From the NCBI GenBank assembly GCA_964508915.1, contig CAZDVK010000015.1, positions 1-37,069 on the forward strand: a stretch of 37,069 nucleotides of DNA, in the 5' to 3' direction. The notes under the pieces are model-generated. The model saw nothing but the letters and a program-made list of their open reading frames with translations. It made no database searches and was not told the DNA's origin. A program made the position numbers and the translations under genes. Shown one piece after another: positions 1 to 7,751 of the stretch. This stretch comes from CAZDVK01 sp964508915 (lineage in GTDB: Bacteria > Pseudomonadota > Alphaproteobacteria > Paracaedibacterales > CAIULA01). Numbering within the stretch: the stretch's first letter is position 1; each line of letters opens with the position of its first letter.

Positions 1-117
1 AGCTTACCTCCATTTGTGATTCTAAGGCCAAGGTGGTTAAAATGAGGTTAAAAAACACAGGAATTTTTAATGTCAATTCTTACCAGATTACAAAAATAAG
101 AAATAAACCAAAATCTT

Positions 118-1398
118 ATGGACAATGATTCACTTTTTGAAACCTTAAAGCGTTATTGGCAAGTAGGAAGCCAGGTAAGCGGGTTAGCCACCCGGCTAGC
201 AGGCCAACAGTATTTAGGCATTGCCATGGATGATGAGGCGTATGCCACCCATTTACGCCAAACTTTAGGCCAATTGCGTGGCCCTGTTATGAAGGTAGCC
301 CAATTTTTAGCCACTATCCCTGATGCATTACCAAAAGCTTATGCTGATGAACTGCTGACATTGCAGTCTCAAGCACCGCCCATGGGGCCACCTTTTGTTA
401 GGCGCCGTATGATGGCCGAATTAGGCCCTAACTGGGCAAATCAATTTTCTAGCTTTAATATACACGCATCAGCGGCCGCATCATTGGGGCAAGTTCATCA
501 AGCCGTTCATTTAGATGGAACCCTATTGGCTTGCAAGCTGCAATATCCTTCCATGCAAACGCATGTACAGGCTGATTTGGATCAACTTAAATTATTGTTG
601 AGTCTGTATCACACCTGGAACAAAGCAGTTGATACAACTTTTGTGCAGGAAGAAATCACAACGCGCTTAAAGGAAGAATTGGATTATACCTTTGAAGCCG
701 ATCAAATCAAGTTATACACAAAAATTTTTGAAGGTACCCATTTTGTAACCTTGCCTAAGGTGTGCCCTGAACTTTCCACGCAACGTTTGTTGACCATGAC
801 GTGGATGAATGGAAAATCTGTTTTAACTTATGTGGATGCCCCCTTGGACGTAAGGCATTTATTAGCAGAAAGGCTTTTTTATGCTTGGTATATGCCTTTT
901 TACCATCATGGTGTTTTGCATGGTGACCCACACCCAGGTAATTATTTAGCCACGGATGATGGCGCCCTTCAGTTGCTAGATTTTGGCTGCGTACGACATT
1001 TCCCAAAAGAATTCGTAACCGCCGTTATTATGTTATACGAAGCATTATTGAATAATGATGAAGAAAAAGCTGTTCATGCCTATGAAACGTGGGGATTTCA
1101 CAACTTAAGTAAGGAAATGATTTCTGTCATCACCCAATGGGCCAAGCTTTTATATGACCCATTGCTAGATGATCGTGTTCGCCCCATTCAAGAAAATTTC
1201 AGTGGTGCAAAGGGTTGGGAAACAGCAACGCAAGTACATGAGGAATTGCACCGTTTAGGGGGTATTCGCCCCCCAAAAGAATTCGTTTTTATGGATCGTG
1301 CAGCCGTTGGTATTGGTGCTGTCATGATGCGTTTAAAAGTGGAGTGCAATTGGCATAGATTGTTTGAGGAATTAATTGGCAGCCAGAATTGGCACTGA
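118..1398 (+). CDS. ABC1/COQ8 (UbiB-type) atypical kinase
   Basis: Member of the ABC1/ADCK/COQ8 family of atypical protein-kinase-like ATPases, which support ubiquinone biosynthesis. At 426 residues it is closer in size to COQ8 than to E. coli UbiB (about 545), and no C-terminal membrane segments are evident. Visible family marks are the N-terminal KxGQ-type motif as K59-V-A-Q62 (the usual Gly is Ala), the alanine-rich loop AAASLGQ near 119-125 that replaces the kinase glycine loop, Lys140, the E187-L-D189 ExD motif, the catalytic loop HGDPHPGN at 268-275 and the metal-binding DFG at 288-290. No clear Shine-Dalgarno precedes the ATG. The next gene lies 72 bases downstream and seems unrelated. 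The family call is firm; the substrate is unknown, as it is for most of the family. Confidence 0.9.
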   Translation: MDNDSLFETLKRYWQVGSQVSGLATRLAGQQYLGIAMDDEAYATHLRQTLGQLRGPVMKVAQFLATIPDALPKAYADELLTLQSQAPPMGPPFVRRRMMAELGPNWANQFSSFNIHASAAASLGQVHQAVHLDGTLLACKLQYPSMQTHVQADLDQLKLLLSLYHTWNKAVDTTFVQEEITTRLKEELDYTFEADQIKLYTKIFEGTHFVTLPKVCPELSTQRLLTMTWMNGKSVLTYVDAPLDVRHLLAERLFYAWYMPFYHHGVLHGDPHPGNYLATDDGALQLLDFGCVRHFPKEFVTAVIMLYEALLNNDEEKAVHAYETWGFHNLSKEMISVITQWAKLLYDPLLDDRVRPIQENFSGAKGWETATQVHEELHRLGGIRPPKEFVFMDRAAVGIGAVMMRLKVECNWHRLFEELIGSQNWH

Positions 1399-1470
1399 AA
1401 TAAAAATAGCTTGAATTATATATAACAATAGATATGTATATAGTGTTGTTTAACATTAACTATTAAAATC

Positions 1471-2502
1471 ATGGATTTATTAAAAAAATACACATTACTT
1501 ATTACATTAGCACAAATTCCAGCGACCTGTTTTTCTATGGAAGGATCTGGAGAGGGCACAGTTGATTTACATGCAAGGCCTGGTGGCCGTTTTTTTCCTG
1601 TAGCTCTTCAAGAAACTGTGGAGGCAGATTGCCCGTTTACACTAAAACAGATTCGGGAAATAACTACAGGTTTTTCAACAGCACAATTTGCAGATCTGTT
1701 AGCTGAAATTTCAGCTGTAGAAGCAGTTGAAATGCCTTTACCTACCACAGCGGCTTCAGTTACAGATGGTGCTGAAACAAAATGGGATGACGACGTTGAT
1801 AGTGATGTTGTCACTGTTGGAGAGTTTGAAACAGATAGACTAGGCGCTTTACGTAAAATGGGTAAAAAAGGAAGATATGCTTTCAAAGCTGCTTTGAAAG
1901 AAGAAGTACGAATAAGAGAACTTCGTAAGGCCCAAAGGAAAACTGCAAAAGCAGAAAAAAACCAACGGGAAAAAGAAAGAAAAATGGCTGATGATGCAGC
2001 TGCAGCTGTACTGTCCCCTGTACGTGTCAAAGCAGCAAAGGATGCTGTTGTTACACATAGTGAAGAAGCAGTTATTCATAAGGCTGCAGCAGCAGGGGCT
2101 GGTTTTGTAGCAAAAATGGAGGAACCGGTGACTGTGCCTAAAGGCAGAGCAGCTTTACTGAAAAAATTGCACGAAAAAACAGAAGCATTAAAAAGCGCAA
2201 GAACAGGCGCAACTAAACCAGCATCAAGAACGACGGTACAAACGGACGGTCTTGTTGGACTTAGAGAGCATGGTTTGGCTGCTTTAGAAAGGATGGGTAT
2301 TTCAAGAGATGATACAGATTCGGTTCAGGTAGCTATTGTTAACGATGGACGTGGGGGAGTACGCCTTGATATTAAAAAAGCTGATGACAAAGAAAAAACT
2401 GCTGCTTATTTAGCAGCACACGGAAAAACACCAGAGGAAATTGAAGCCCTTATCAAAGCAGGTTTTAAGGCGCCTGCTACTTATACTGTTATAAAAAAAT
2501 AA
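1471..2502 (+). CDS. Secreted hypothetical protein, lysine-rich coiled middle
   Basis: Not recognised. The 343-residue product starts with a Sec signal peptide (MDLLKKY then a hydrophobic run), probably cut near CFS|MEG at residue 22. The mature start MEG resembles that of the small secreted protein at 6199-6531. Residues about 128-178 are rich in Lys, Arg, Glu and Ala and look like a charged helix or coiled coil; residues 170-215 are Ala-rich. The C-terminus (about 285-343) looks like a small alpha/beta domain. Cys20 is not in a proper lipobox. The gene ends 11 bases before a strong terminator hairpin, so it is probably a single transcription unit. It sits between two housekeeping genes, and exported orphans placed like this are candidates for host-directed effectors, but nothing in the sequence proves that. 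Confidence 0.75.
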   Translation: MDLLKKYTLLITLAQIPATCFSMEGSGEGTVDLHARPGGRFFPVALQETVEADCPFTLKQIREITTGFSTAQFADLLAEISAVEAVEMPLPTTAASVTDGAETKWDDDVDSDVVTVGEFETDRLGALRKMGKKGRYAFKAALKEEVRIRELRKAQRKTAKAEKNQREKERKMADDAAAAVLSPVRVKAAKDAVVTHSEEAVIHKAAAAGAGFVAKMEEPVTVPKGRAALLKKLHEKTEALKSARTGATKPASRTTVQTDGLVGLREHGLAALERMGISRDDTDSVQVAIVNDGRGGVRLDIKKADDKEKTAAYLAAHGKTPEEIEALIKAGFKAPATYTVIKK

Positions 2503-2513
2503 GAAATCCACTT

Positions 2514-2567
2514 AGTCAGGCTTTCTAAACGTATTTTTAGGAAGTCTGGCTATATCTTTTTCTTTTT
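2514..2567 (+). terminator. Rho-independent terminator after 1471-2502
   Basis: A 16-bp stem (2514-2529 pairing with 2536-2551, three G-T wobbles, 6-base loop) is followed by the T-rich stretch at 2552-2567. It lies 11 bases after the stop codon of the upstream secreted gene and insulates recA from it. Confidence 0.85.
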
Positions 2568-2595
2568 GCTAGTCTATAAAAAAAATAGCAAAAGG
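2562..2595 (+). promoter_or_regulatory. Inverted repeat covering the recA ribosome-binding site
   Basis: CTTTTTGCTA (2562-2571) pairs with TAGCAAAAGG (2586-2595) over 10 bp with a single G-T wobble and a 14-base AT-rich spacer. The right arm contains most of the recA Shine-Dalgarno (AAAGGA, 2591-2596), and the spacer holds a -10-like TATAAA (2575-2580). It could be an RNA hairpin hiding the ribosome site in longer transcripts, or an operator overlapping the promoter. No GTTC-N7-GTTC (the alphaproteobacterial SOS box) is present between 2503 and 2603. Confidence 0.45.
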
Positions 2596-2603
2596 AAAAA
2601 TTT

Positions 2604-3647
2604 ATGTTAGAACGTGCGGAACGCAACAAAGCATTAGATGCGGCATTGTCTCAAATTGAACGGGCTTTTGGAAAAGGCTCTGTCATGAAATTGGGACAAA
2701 AAGACAATGCGGTGGAAACAGAAGTTATTTCCACAGGGTCCTTGGGGTTGGATATTGCCCTAGGCATTGGCGGCCTGCCAAAGGGACGCATCATTGAAAT
2801 TTATGGTCCTGAATCATCCGGTAAAACAACATTGGCTTTACACGTAGCTGCCGAAGCACAAAAAGCTGGCGGCACCTGTGCCTTTGTGGATGCTGAACAT
2901 GCCCTAGACCCAAGCTATGCCAAAAAATTGGGCGTTAATTTAGACGAACTCATTATTTCCCAACCCGATACAGGGGAACAAGCCCTTGAAATTGCCGATA
3001 CGTTAGTGCGCAGCGGCGCTGTTGATGTATTGGTGATAGACAGCGTGGCAGCTTTGGTACCCAAGGCAGAGTTGGAGGGTGATATGGGCGATTCCCACAT
3101 GGGCCTTCAAGCGCGCCTGATGAGCCAAGCTTTACGCAAACTAACAGGGTCTATTTCCAAAACAGGATGTATGGTGGTTTTCATTAACCAAATTCGTCAA
3201 AAAATTGGTGTTATGTTTGGCAACCCTGAAACCACAACGGGTGGTAATGCATTGAAATTCTACGCATCCATTCGGTTAGACATTCGCCGCATTGGTTCCA
3301 TTAAAGACAAAGACCAGGTTATTGGTAACCAAACCCGCGTGAAAGTTGTGAAAAACAAAATGGCACCGCCTTTTAAAGTTGTTGATTTTGACATTATGTA
3401 TGGCGAAGGTGTTTCTAAAACTGGTGAATTAATTGACCTGGGTGTTAAAGCAGGCGCTATTGATAAGTCGGGGTCTTGGTATTCTTATGGTACCCAACGC
3501 ATTGGCCAAGGCCGTGAAGCAACGCGTATTTTCCTAAAAGAAAACCCAGATGTGGCTCAGCAAATCGAACGTACTGTGCGCGATAATGCAGGCATGGTGG
3601 CGGATGCTATGATTGGCAGTAGCAGCAGCGACGGTGTGGTTGATTAA
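2604..3647 (+). CDS. recA: Recombinase RecA
   Basis: RecA, the ATP-dependent strand-exchange protein of homologous recombination and SOS co-protease. The full-length 347-residue product carries the Walker A motif GPESSGKTT (68-76), the DAEHALD segment, Walker B (VLVIDSVAAL), the MGLQARLMSQALRKLT loop-1 region, and the NQIRQKIGVMFGNPETTTGGNALKFYAS stretch around DNA-binding loop 2 (given here only to name the region). The C-terminal tail is short and acidic. The ATG at 2604 is preceded by AAAGGA (2591-2596) at 7-base spacing. The gene stands alone; recX does not follow. Its leader contains an inverted repeat covering the ribosome site and no recognisable LexA box. Confidence 0.99.
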   Translation: MLERAERNKALDAALSQIERAFGKGSVMKLGQKDNAVETEVISTGSLGLDIALGIGGLPKGRIIEIYGPESSGKTTLALHVAAEAQKAGGTCAFVDAEHALDPSYAKKLGVNLDELIISQPDTGEQALEIADTLVRSGAVDVLVIDSVAALVPKAELEGDMGDSHMGLQARLMSQALRKLTGSISKTGCMVVFINQIRQKIGVMFGNPETTTGGNALKFYASIRLDIRRIGSIKDKDQVIGNQTRVKVVKNKMAPPFKVVDFDIMYGEGVSKTGELIDLGVKAGAIDKSGSWYSYGTQRIGQGREATRIFLKENPDVAQQIERTVRDNAGMVADAMIGSSSSDGVVD

Positions 3648-3656
3648 AAAATTATC

Positions 3657-3724
3657 GTCAAGGCTTGTTTTTTGATTTTTACTTCATACATAAGTAAAAT
3701 GGACACAAAAAAACAAGCTTTGAC
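3657..3724 (+). promoter_or_regulatory. Nested inverted repeat abutting the next start codon
   Basis: Outer arms 3657-3673 and 3708-3724 pair over 17 bp with one G-T wobble. Inside, TTTTACTT (3677-3684) pairs perfectly with AAGTAAAA (3692-3699) around a 7-base loop. The whole structure begins 10 bases after the recA stop and ends on the base just before the ATG at 3725. No T-run follows on the + strand, so it is a poor terminator in that direction; as RNA it would enclose the region where the ribosome must bind for the 772-residue protein. Confidence 0.55.
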
Positions 3725-6043
3725 ATGACTTCCAAAAATAAAATTCTTCTTTTAACATTATCTTTTTTATCATCCGTTTCTGTTTGTGCATACGCTACGG
3801 AAGACACAGATGAAGTAGCTGCAGCCAGTCGAAAACCTGGGCGTGGTAAAAAAAAGAAAGTAAAAGATCGTGCTAAAGACGATGATATGGCATTTTTGGA
3901 TGCAGAAATTGCCAAAAATACACTTCCCGTTTCCGCCGGGGGGGGTACAGCCGCAGCAACAGCCGTAGTTGCTTGCCGTTTATTAAGTCAAAAATCCCTA
4001 CTTCAAATTATTGAGAAGATGGATGATGCCCGTGTAGATTTGGATGGAAGAAGCTACTGGCTAGCTTTACTCAAATCAAAAAGGGAAGATGAATGCAGGG
4101 AAACCTTTTTAGATTTGATGAATTCCCCTTTTGTTCAAGGAGGCCTGGAAGCCGGTTGCCGACCAGATTACGTAAATATTCTGTCGCTTTTACATTTGGG
4201 TTCCCAAACATCAGAAGCAGGCGTCAACAAAAACAAATTGAAGGCTATTTGTAAATATCTACAGCGCCTAGATGTACGGTTGATTCCCCATGGTCAAAGA
4301 CATCTTTATATTAGTTTATTGGGAGAGGCTTGTGAAACAGGCGCCTCTTTGGAACAATTAGTTTTAGCATTCAACCTAACAAATGACCCGGAAATTTGTG
4401 ACTATTTACGTGGTTGGACTGATGAAGTCATAAAAAAAGACCCGGCTTCTTTGGATGATTACACCCGTTGCATGGTTGATGTTTTGGGTATTGAGACATT
4501 AGAACCCGAAAGAAAAAAAACATTTATCTGGAAATTTCGCGACAGTAGCGTAAAAAACAAACACGACCTTCTTAGAAAAATGCGGTCGTTTGTTTCTGAT
4601 GAAGATTTTCACACGTCAGCCTGGTCATATTTTGACCGCATGGCGCCCATGTCGATGGAAGATCGGGACAGGTATTGTGATGTTGCAATGAACCTTGTGC
4701 CTGAACCCCTGCGTCATGAATATTATCGTAGAACCCTTTGTTATAGAATATTTAACACTTTTGATTTAGTTGGTTTGCAAAATTTTCAACAGTTTGTAAA
4801 TGATGTTCACGCAGTTTCAGCCCCACCCGTTATAGAAATTTGGAGAGTAAAGGAGGGCTATGCACTTTTTCTGCATAATTTATTAGAGGTGGGAGATAGG
4901 GAAAGTTTTCTGACAGAACTTCATTTTTTGACCATGGAGGAGGAAAACTTTGACGGCAAAATAAATATTTCTGTTAACCTGGCAAGGTTATCTGAAGAAA
5001 GAAGATCATTATATAAAGGCGCAACAGAGCGCCTGGACAAGTTTTCAAAATCTAGCTTGGGTGATGTCTTTTTGAAAATACCACATACACAACACGATGA
5101 ATATATAGGGGGCCTTTTACGTTGCGTAGAAAGGATGATGGCTGATCCACGGGCCATTTACCAATTTGGTTTAGAAACGCTTCATTTTGATGAAGCTAAA
5201 TCTTCTTCTTTTCAGGAGCAGTGGGCAAATTACTCTAGCGTTATGCCGGGGGAAGCTAATCAAAAGGGTTTATTTTTTATTCTTCAGTCCATCTATTATC
5301 TATGCCCACCAGGTTGTCCTGTCGAAAATGTAGAAACAGCCACCTCTCGGGTGATGGATATATATTTTAGAAAAAAAGGGGGGTTTTATGCAATGGGAAG
5401 AGCTTCAGCATCTGCCGCGGGTGCACCCTCTGCTGATGCACCTAGCACGCCCAAATCCCCTTTAGACGGATTAGCATCCGACCCAGACTTGCAAGCTTAT
5501 ATTGAAGAAAATTTTCTAACAGATGATGAGCTGGAAATGGTTACCAAAACTTATCGTGGTGAGGGAACTTTTCTTGAAAAACTTACAGAAGCTGTTGAAA
5601 GTGGCTATATAGAATTTCTGAGGCGTGTTAACAAAAAAGTGGACAGGGAACTTCATACAGATGCTGTGGTTGATGCATCACCTGATTTTTTAACGTTGGA
5701 TATGCTTCTTGATACAGATTGCCTAGACCCTCATTCAACAGACGGCTATAGGGTTGTCATACCGGGTCCTGCTAAGACAGATTACGCCCTTTTGAGGGAA
5801 GGGGTTTACAAAAATTTAAGTATGGGTTTGTTAAGGTTTTGTGAAAATGTCAGAACAGACGGTTTAACAAGACACGTTTATAATGAATTCAAAATTAAAA
5901 ACCTAAAAGGTGCAGTAGGCGTTAAAAAATTTCGGCTGAATGATGGCCTGCGCGTTCTGTTTAAAGTCGATGAAACTGCCAAAACAATTCTTCTTGAACC
6001 TGGCATTAAACACTATAAAAAACGCAAAAAAGGAAGAAAATAG
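3725..6043 (+). CDS. Large secreted protein with RelE/ParE-like C-terminal domain
   Basis: 772 residues. A Sec signal peptide (MTSKNKILLLTLSFLSS..., likely cut near AYA|TE, residue 25) is followed by a very basic patch, RKPGRGKKKKVKDRAK (about 36-51), and a long, probably helical body with no recognised domain. A low-complexity Ala/Ser/Pro linker lies around 560-580. The last 98 residues (675-772) resemble the RelE/HigB/ParE toxin fold: RVVIPGPAKTDY at the first strand, helices, then LKGAVGVKKFRL, NDGLRVLFKVDE and KTILLEPGIKHYKK, matching the toxin order LKG-yRlRvGDyRvly-d---I-vl-igHr. No antitoxin gene is adjacent. No Shine-Dalgarno is seen; the ATG directly follows a nested hairpin. Export plus a toxin-like tail suggests an effector or polymorphic toxin, but this is inference and fold prediction is needed. 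Confidence 0.75.
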   Translation: MTSKNKILLLTLSFLSSVSVCAYATEDTDEVAAASRKPGRGKKKKVKDRAKDDDMAFLDAEIAKNTLPVSAGGGTAAATAVVACRLLSQKSLLQIIEKMDDARVDLDGRSYWLALLKSKREDECRETFLDLMNSPFVQGGLEAGCRPDYVNILSLLHLGSQTSEAGVNKNKLKAICKYLQRLDVRLIPHGQRHLYISLLGEACETGASLEQLVLAFNLTNDPEICDYLRGWTDEVIKKDPASLDDYTRCMVDVLGIETLEPERKKTFIWKFRDSSVKNKHDLLRKMRSFVSDEDFHTSAWSYFDRMAPMSMEDRDRYCDVAMNLVPEPLRHEYYRRTLCYRIFNTFDLVGLQNFQQFVNDVHAVSAPPVIEIWRVKEGYALFLHNLLEVGDRESFLTELHFLTMEEENFDGKINISVNLARLSEERRSLYKGATERLDKFSKSSLGDVFLKIPHTQHDEYIGGLLRCVERMMADPRAIYQFGLETLHFDEAKSSSFQEQWANYSSVMPGEANQKGLFFILQSIYYLCPPGCPVENVETATSRVMDIYFRKKGGFYAMGRASASAAGAPSADAPSTPKSPLDGLASDPDLQAYIEENFLTDDELEMVTKTYRGEGTFLEKLTEAVESGYIEFLRRVNKKVDRELHTDAVVDASPDFLTLDMLLDTDCLDPHSTDGYRVVIPGPAKTDYALLREGVYKNLSMGLLRFCENVRTDGLTRHVYNEFKIKNLKGAVGVKKFRLNDGLRVLFKVDETAKTILLEPGIKHYKKRKKGRK

Positions 6044-6067
6044 AAGCCGACTCAAAGACCGGCTTCT
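6020..6067 (-). terminator. Hairpin with T-rich tail, leftward
   Basis: AGAAGCCG (6042-6049) pairs perfectly with CGGCTTCT (6060-6067) around a 10-base loop. Read leftward, the stem is followed by a pyrimidine/T-rich stretch (complement of 6020-6041), so it could end transcripts from the gene at 6199-6531. Read rightward it lies right at the stop of the 772-residue protein but has no T-run. Confidence 0.45.
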
Positions 6068-6117
6068 AAATATAGCGTAACTCCTATAATTTGAGTATAA
6101 AAACAGCTACAATCGAT

Positions 6118-6143
6118 GTCATTCCCTCGGAGGAGGGAATCTA
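6118..6143. repeat. REP-like palindrome (short intergenic repeat)
   Basis: ATTCCCTC (6121-6128) and GAGGGAAT (6133-6140) form a perfect 8-bp stem with loop GGAG. The surrounding form, GTC-ATTCCC...GGGAAT-CTA, is the look of the common REP-like palindromes (GTCATTCCCGC...GCGGGAATC) found between genes in many proteobacteria. Nearby, AAAAGTTG (6147-6154) and CAACTTTT (6193-6200) form a second inverted repeat ending at the stop codon of the leftward gene. Only one copy is present in this window. Confidence 0.4.
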
Positions 6144-6198
6144 TAAAAAAGTTGCATAATCACTTTAATAGGGGCTCCGCTTACCTTAAACACAACTT

Positions 6199-6531
6199 TT
6201 AAGCTGTGCCCTGGCTGCCACCGGGGGGGCTTTGAAGGGGTGGAACATAAGGCAAAGTTGGAGCGTTTACAAGGCCGTCGTTTTCTTCCTCTACCACTTC
6301 TTCAGCGGGGACTGGATGGTGTGCTTGCCATGCATCATAGGCCGGTCCATATTGAGACAAAGGAATCCCTCCAGCAGATTCTTGAGAAGAAGGGAGTGGA
6401 TTATCAAGCGGCCCACCTACGCGATGGGATCGTTGTAAGGGAAGCGGTGGATCATCTCTGCCACCTTCCATTGCAAAAACTGCAGAACCAACCAAATAAG
6501 GAACAACTAAAAAAGGATAAAATTTCTTCAT
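6199..6531 (-). CDS. Small secreted proline-rich protein, unknown
   Basis: Not recognised. A 110-residue product with a clear signal peptide (MKKFYPFLVVPYLVGSAVFA, cut at VFA|MEG near residue 20). The mature 90 residues are Pro-, Gly- and Gln-rich and acidic in the middle (PAEEVVEEEND), probably disordered, with no cysteines. The mature start MEGG echoes the MEG of the protein at 1471-2502. A rightward reading frame of 97 codons overlaps almost completely; the leftward one was chosen because it alone has a convincing signal peptide. No clear Shine-Dalgarno precedes the ATG. It could still be a chance frame. Confidence 0.5.
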   Translation of the reverse strand: MKKFYPFLVVPYLVGSAVFAMEGGRDDPPLPLQRSHRVGGPLDNPLPSSQESAGGIPLSQYGPAYDAWQAHHPVPAEEVVEEENDGLVNAPTLPYVPPLQSPPGGSQGTA

Positions 6532-6600
6532 AAAATTTACTGTATTTATGCTTAATGTTTTGTAACTTTGTTATTAATTTGCACAAAAATTTAGATTAAT

Positions 6601-6628
6601 CAACAAAAAAATTCAGGAATCTTTGTTG
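6601..6628 (-). terminator. Probable terminator of the FlhF-like gene
   Basis: CAACAAA (6601-6607) pairs with TTTGTTG (6622-6628), with additional pairing of the inner ATTC/GAAT, 15 bases beyond the stop codon of the leftward FlhF-like gene. In the leftward direction a T-rich arm (complement of 6604-6610) lies within the stem, and the sequence beyond it is AT-rich, so termination is plausible rather than certain. Confidence 0.4.
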
Positions 6629-6643
6629 TTCCACGGAAAAACC

Positions 6644-7588
6644 TTATTTTAACATCAAGGAAACCATATGGGATGCCTCTAACGAATGAAGGCCATCTGT
6701 TAATTCAGGGCTTTTTCCATAAGCAGCAATGGGCATACCACAGGTATAAGCGGCACTCAGCAGGCCACCGTAATGTTCGGTTGTGTCAAATCGGGTGGCA
6801 ATTAAGCTTCGGGTGTGAAGCATATAAAAATTTCGGGCAACACGTTCAGCATCTAAAGGGTTCATATCCGCTGCTAAAATTAATGTAAACGGCCCATGAA
6901 CCCGTTGAGACAACTGATACAAAAAATTTTGATCTTGCTGGTTTAAAATGTTCACGCCGGGGGTATCAATCAACAAATATTCATGGCCTGAATTTTCCTC
7001 TAGCCAATCATTTAAGGCCTCTTCCCCCACTTGCAGCGGTTGATTCATGCAGTCCATATATGCTTTAAGCTGCGAAACAGCGCCTGCTTTGATTGTATCT
7101 AGGGTTAAAACCTGAACTTTTTTCTTCTTCGACAAAAGCATAGCGGCCAGTTTTGCTAGCGACACGGTTTTACCACTTCCAGGGGGGCCTACAAAAACCA
7201 CAGGATTTTTGGGCGATAATTCTTCCAGCCACATAGGGTTAAAAGGCACAGTGGCAGCTAATGCACGGGTTACATCAATGGGGCTTGTGACAAAATCACG
7301 GGAAAGTTCATTCAGCCAAGCTTCGCAAAAAGAATAACCGAGTTGATGTTTATCGCACGTATCGCATACTGCTTTGATGGCTGCCATAGGTGTGTCGTAG
7401 GCGTGAATAATATCATCATCAAGATTTGTTTCTTCAAAACTTCCAAGGCTATTAGGTTTTGCATGCAAAATATACTGCCCGTCATGATGTTCTGTAGATA
7501 AAATTAGGGCATCGTCACCATACTGCTTTTTCAAAGCTGTCATGGCTGCCATCATGGTAGGGCCGGTAACTTTTACTTCTTCGCTCAC
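6644..7588 (-). CDS. FlhF-like SRP-family GTPase
   Basis: 314-residue protein of the Ffh/FtsY/FlhF GTPase family, closest to FlhF. The N-terminus (VKVTGPTMMAAMTALKKQYG, then DALILST) matches the start of FlhF proteins, which argues for the GTG at 7588 rather than an internal ATG. The G domain shows the P-loop GPPGSGKT (134-141), DTIKAGA (164-170; the usual Arg of DTYRxGA is Lys), DTPG (208-211), and a G4-like TRFD (265-268) instead of TKxD. FlhF directs polar placement of flagella together with FlhG, but no flagellar gene is visible nearby. A role in flagella, in placing another polar machine, or as a decaying remnant are all possible. No Shine-Dalgarno is evident. Confidence 0.8.
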   Translation of the reverse strand: MSEEVKVTGPTMMAAMTALKKQYGDDALILSTEHHDGQYILHAKPNSLGSFEETNLDDDIIHAYDTPMAAIKAVCDTCDKHQLGYSFCEAWLNELSRDFVTSPIDVTRALAATVPFNPMWLEELSPKNPVVFVGPPGSGKTVSLAKLAAMLLSKKKKVQVLTLDTIKAGAVSQLKAYMDCMNQPLQVGEEALNDWLEENSGHEYLLIDTPGVNILNQQDQNFLYQLSQRVHGPFTLILAADMNPLDAERVARNFYMLHTRSLIATRFDTTEHYGGLLSAAYTCGMPIAAYGKSPELTDGLHSLEASHMVSLMLK

Positions 7589-7751
7589 AACAAACCAAAA
7601 AACAAATACTTACCTTTTATGGTACCTGTGCAACAAAAGTAAGACAAGGGCGCGTTTTGGTGGGCATTTGAATTTTGGCCATATTTTTAACGAATTGTTA
7701 ACTATTTCACAGCGAAAATTTTCTATAGAACAAGTTTAATGGTGAATATTC

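Noticed and set aside
2609..2623. GAAC-N5-GAAC near the recA start as a LexA box
   Set aside because: The spacing is 5, not the 7 of the alphaproteobacterial SOS box, and it lies inside the coding region.
6240..6533. Rightward 97-codon frame opposite the small secreted gene
   Set aside because: No signal peptide, domain or ribosome site; the opposite frame has a convincing signal peptide.
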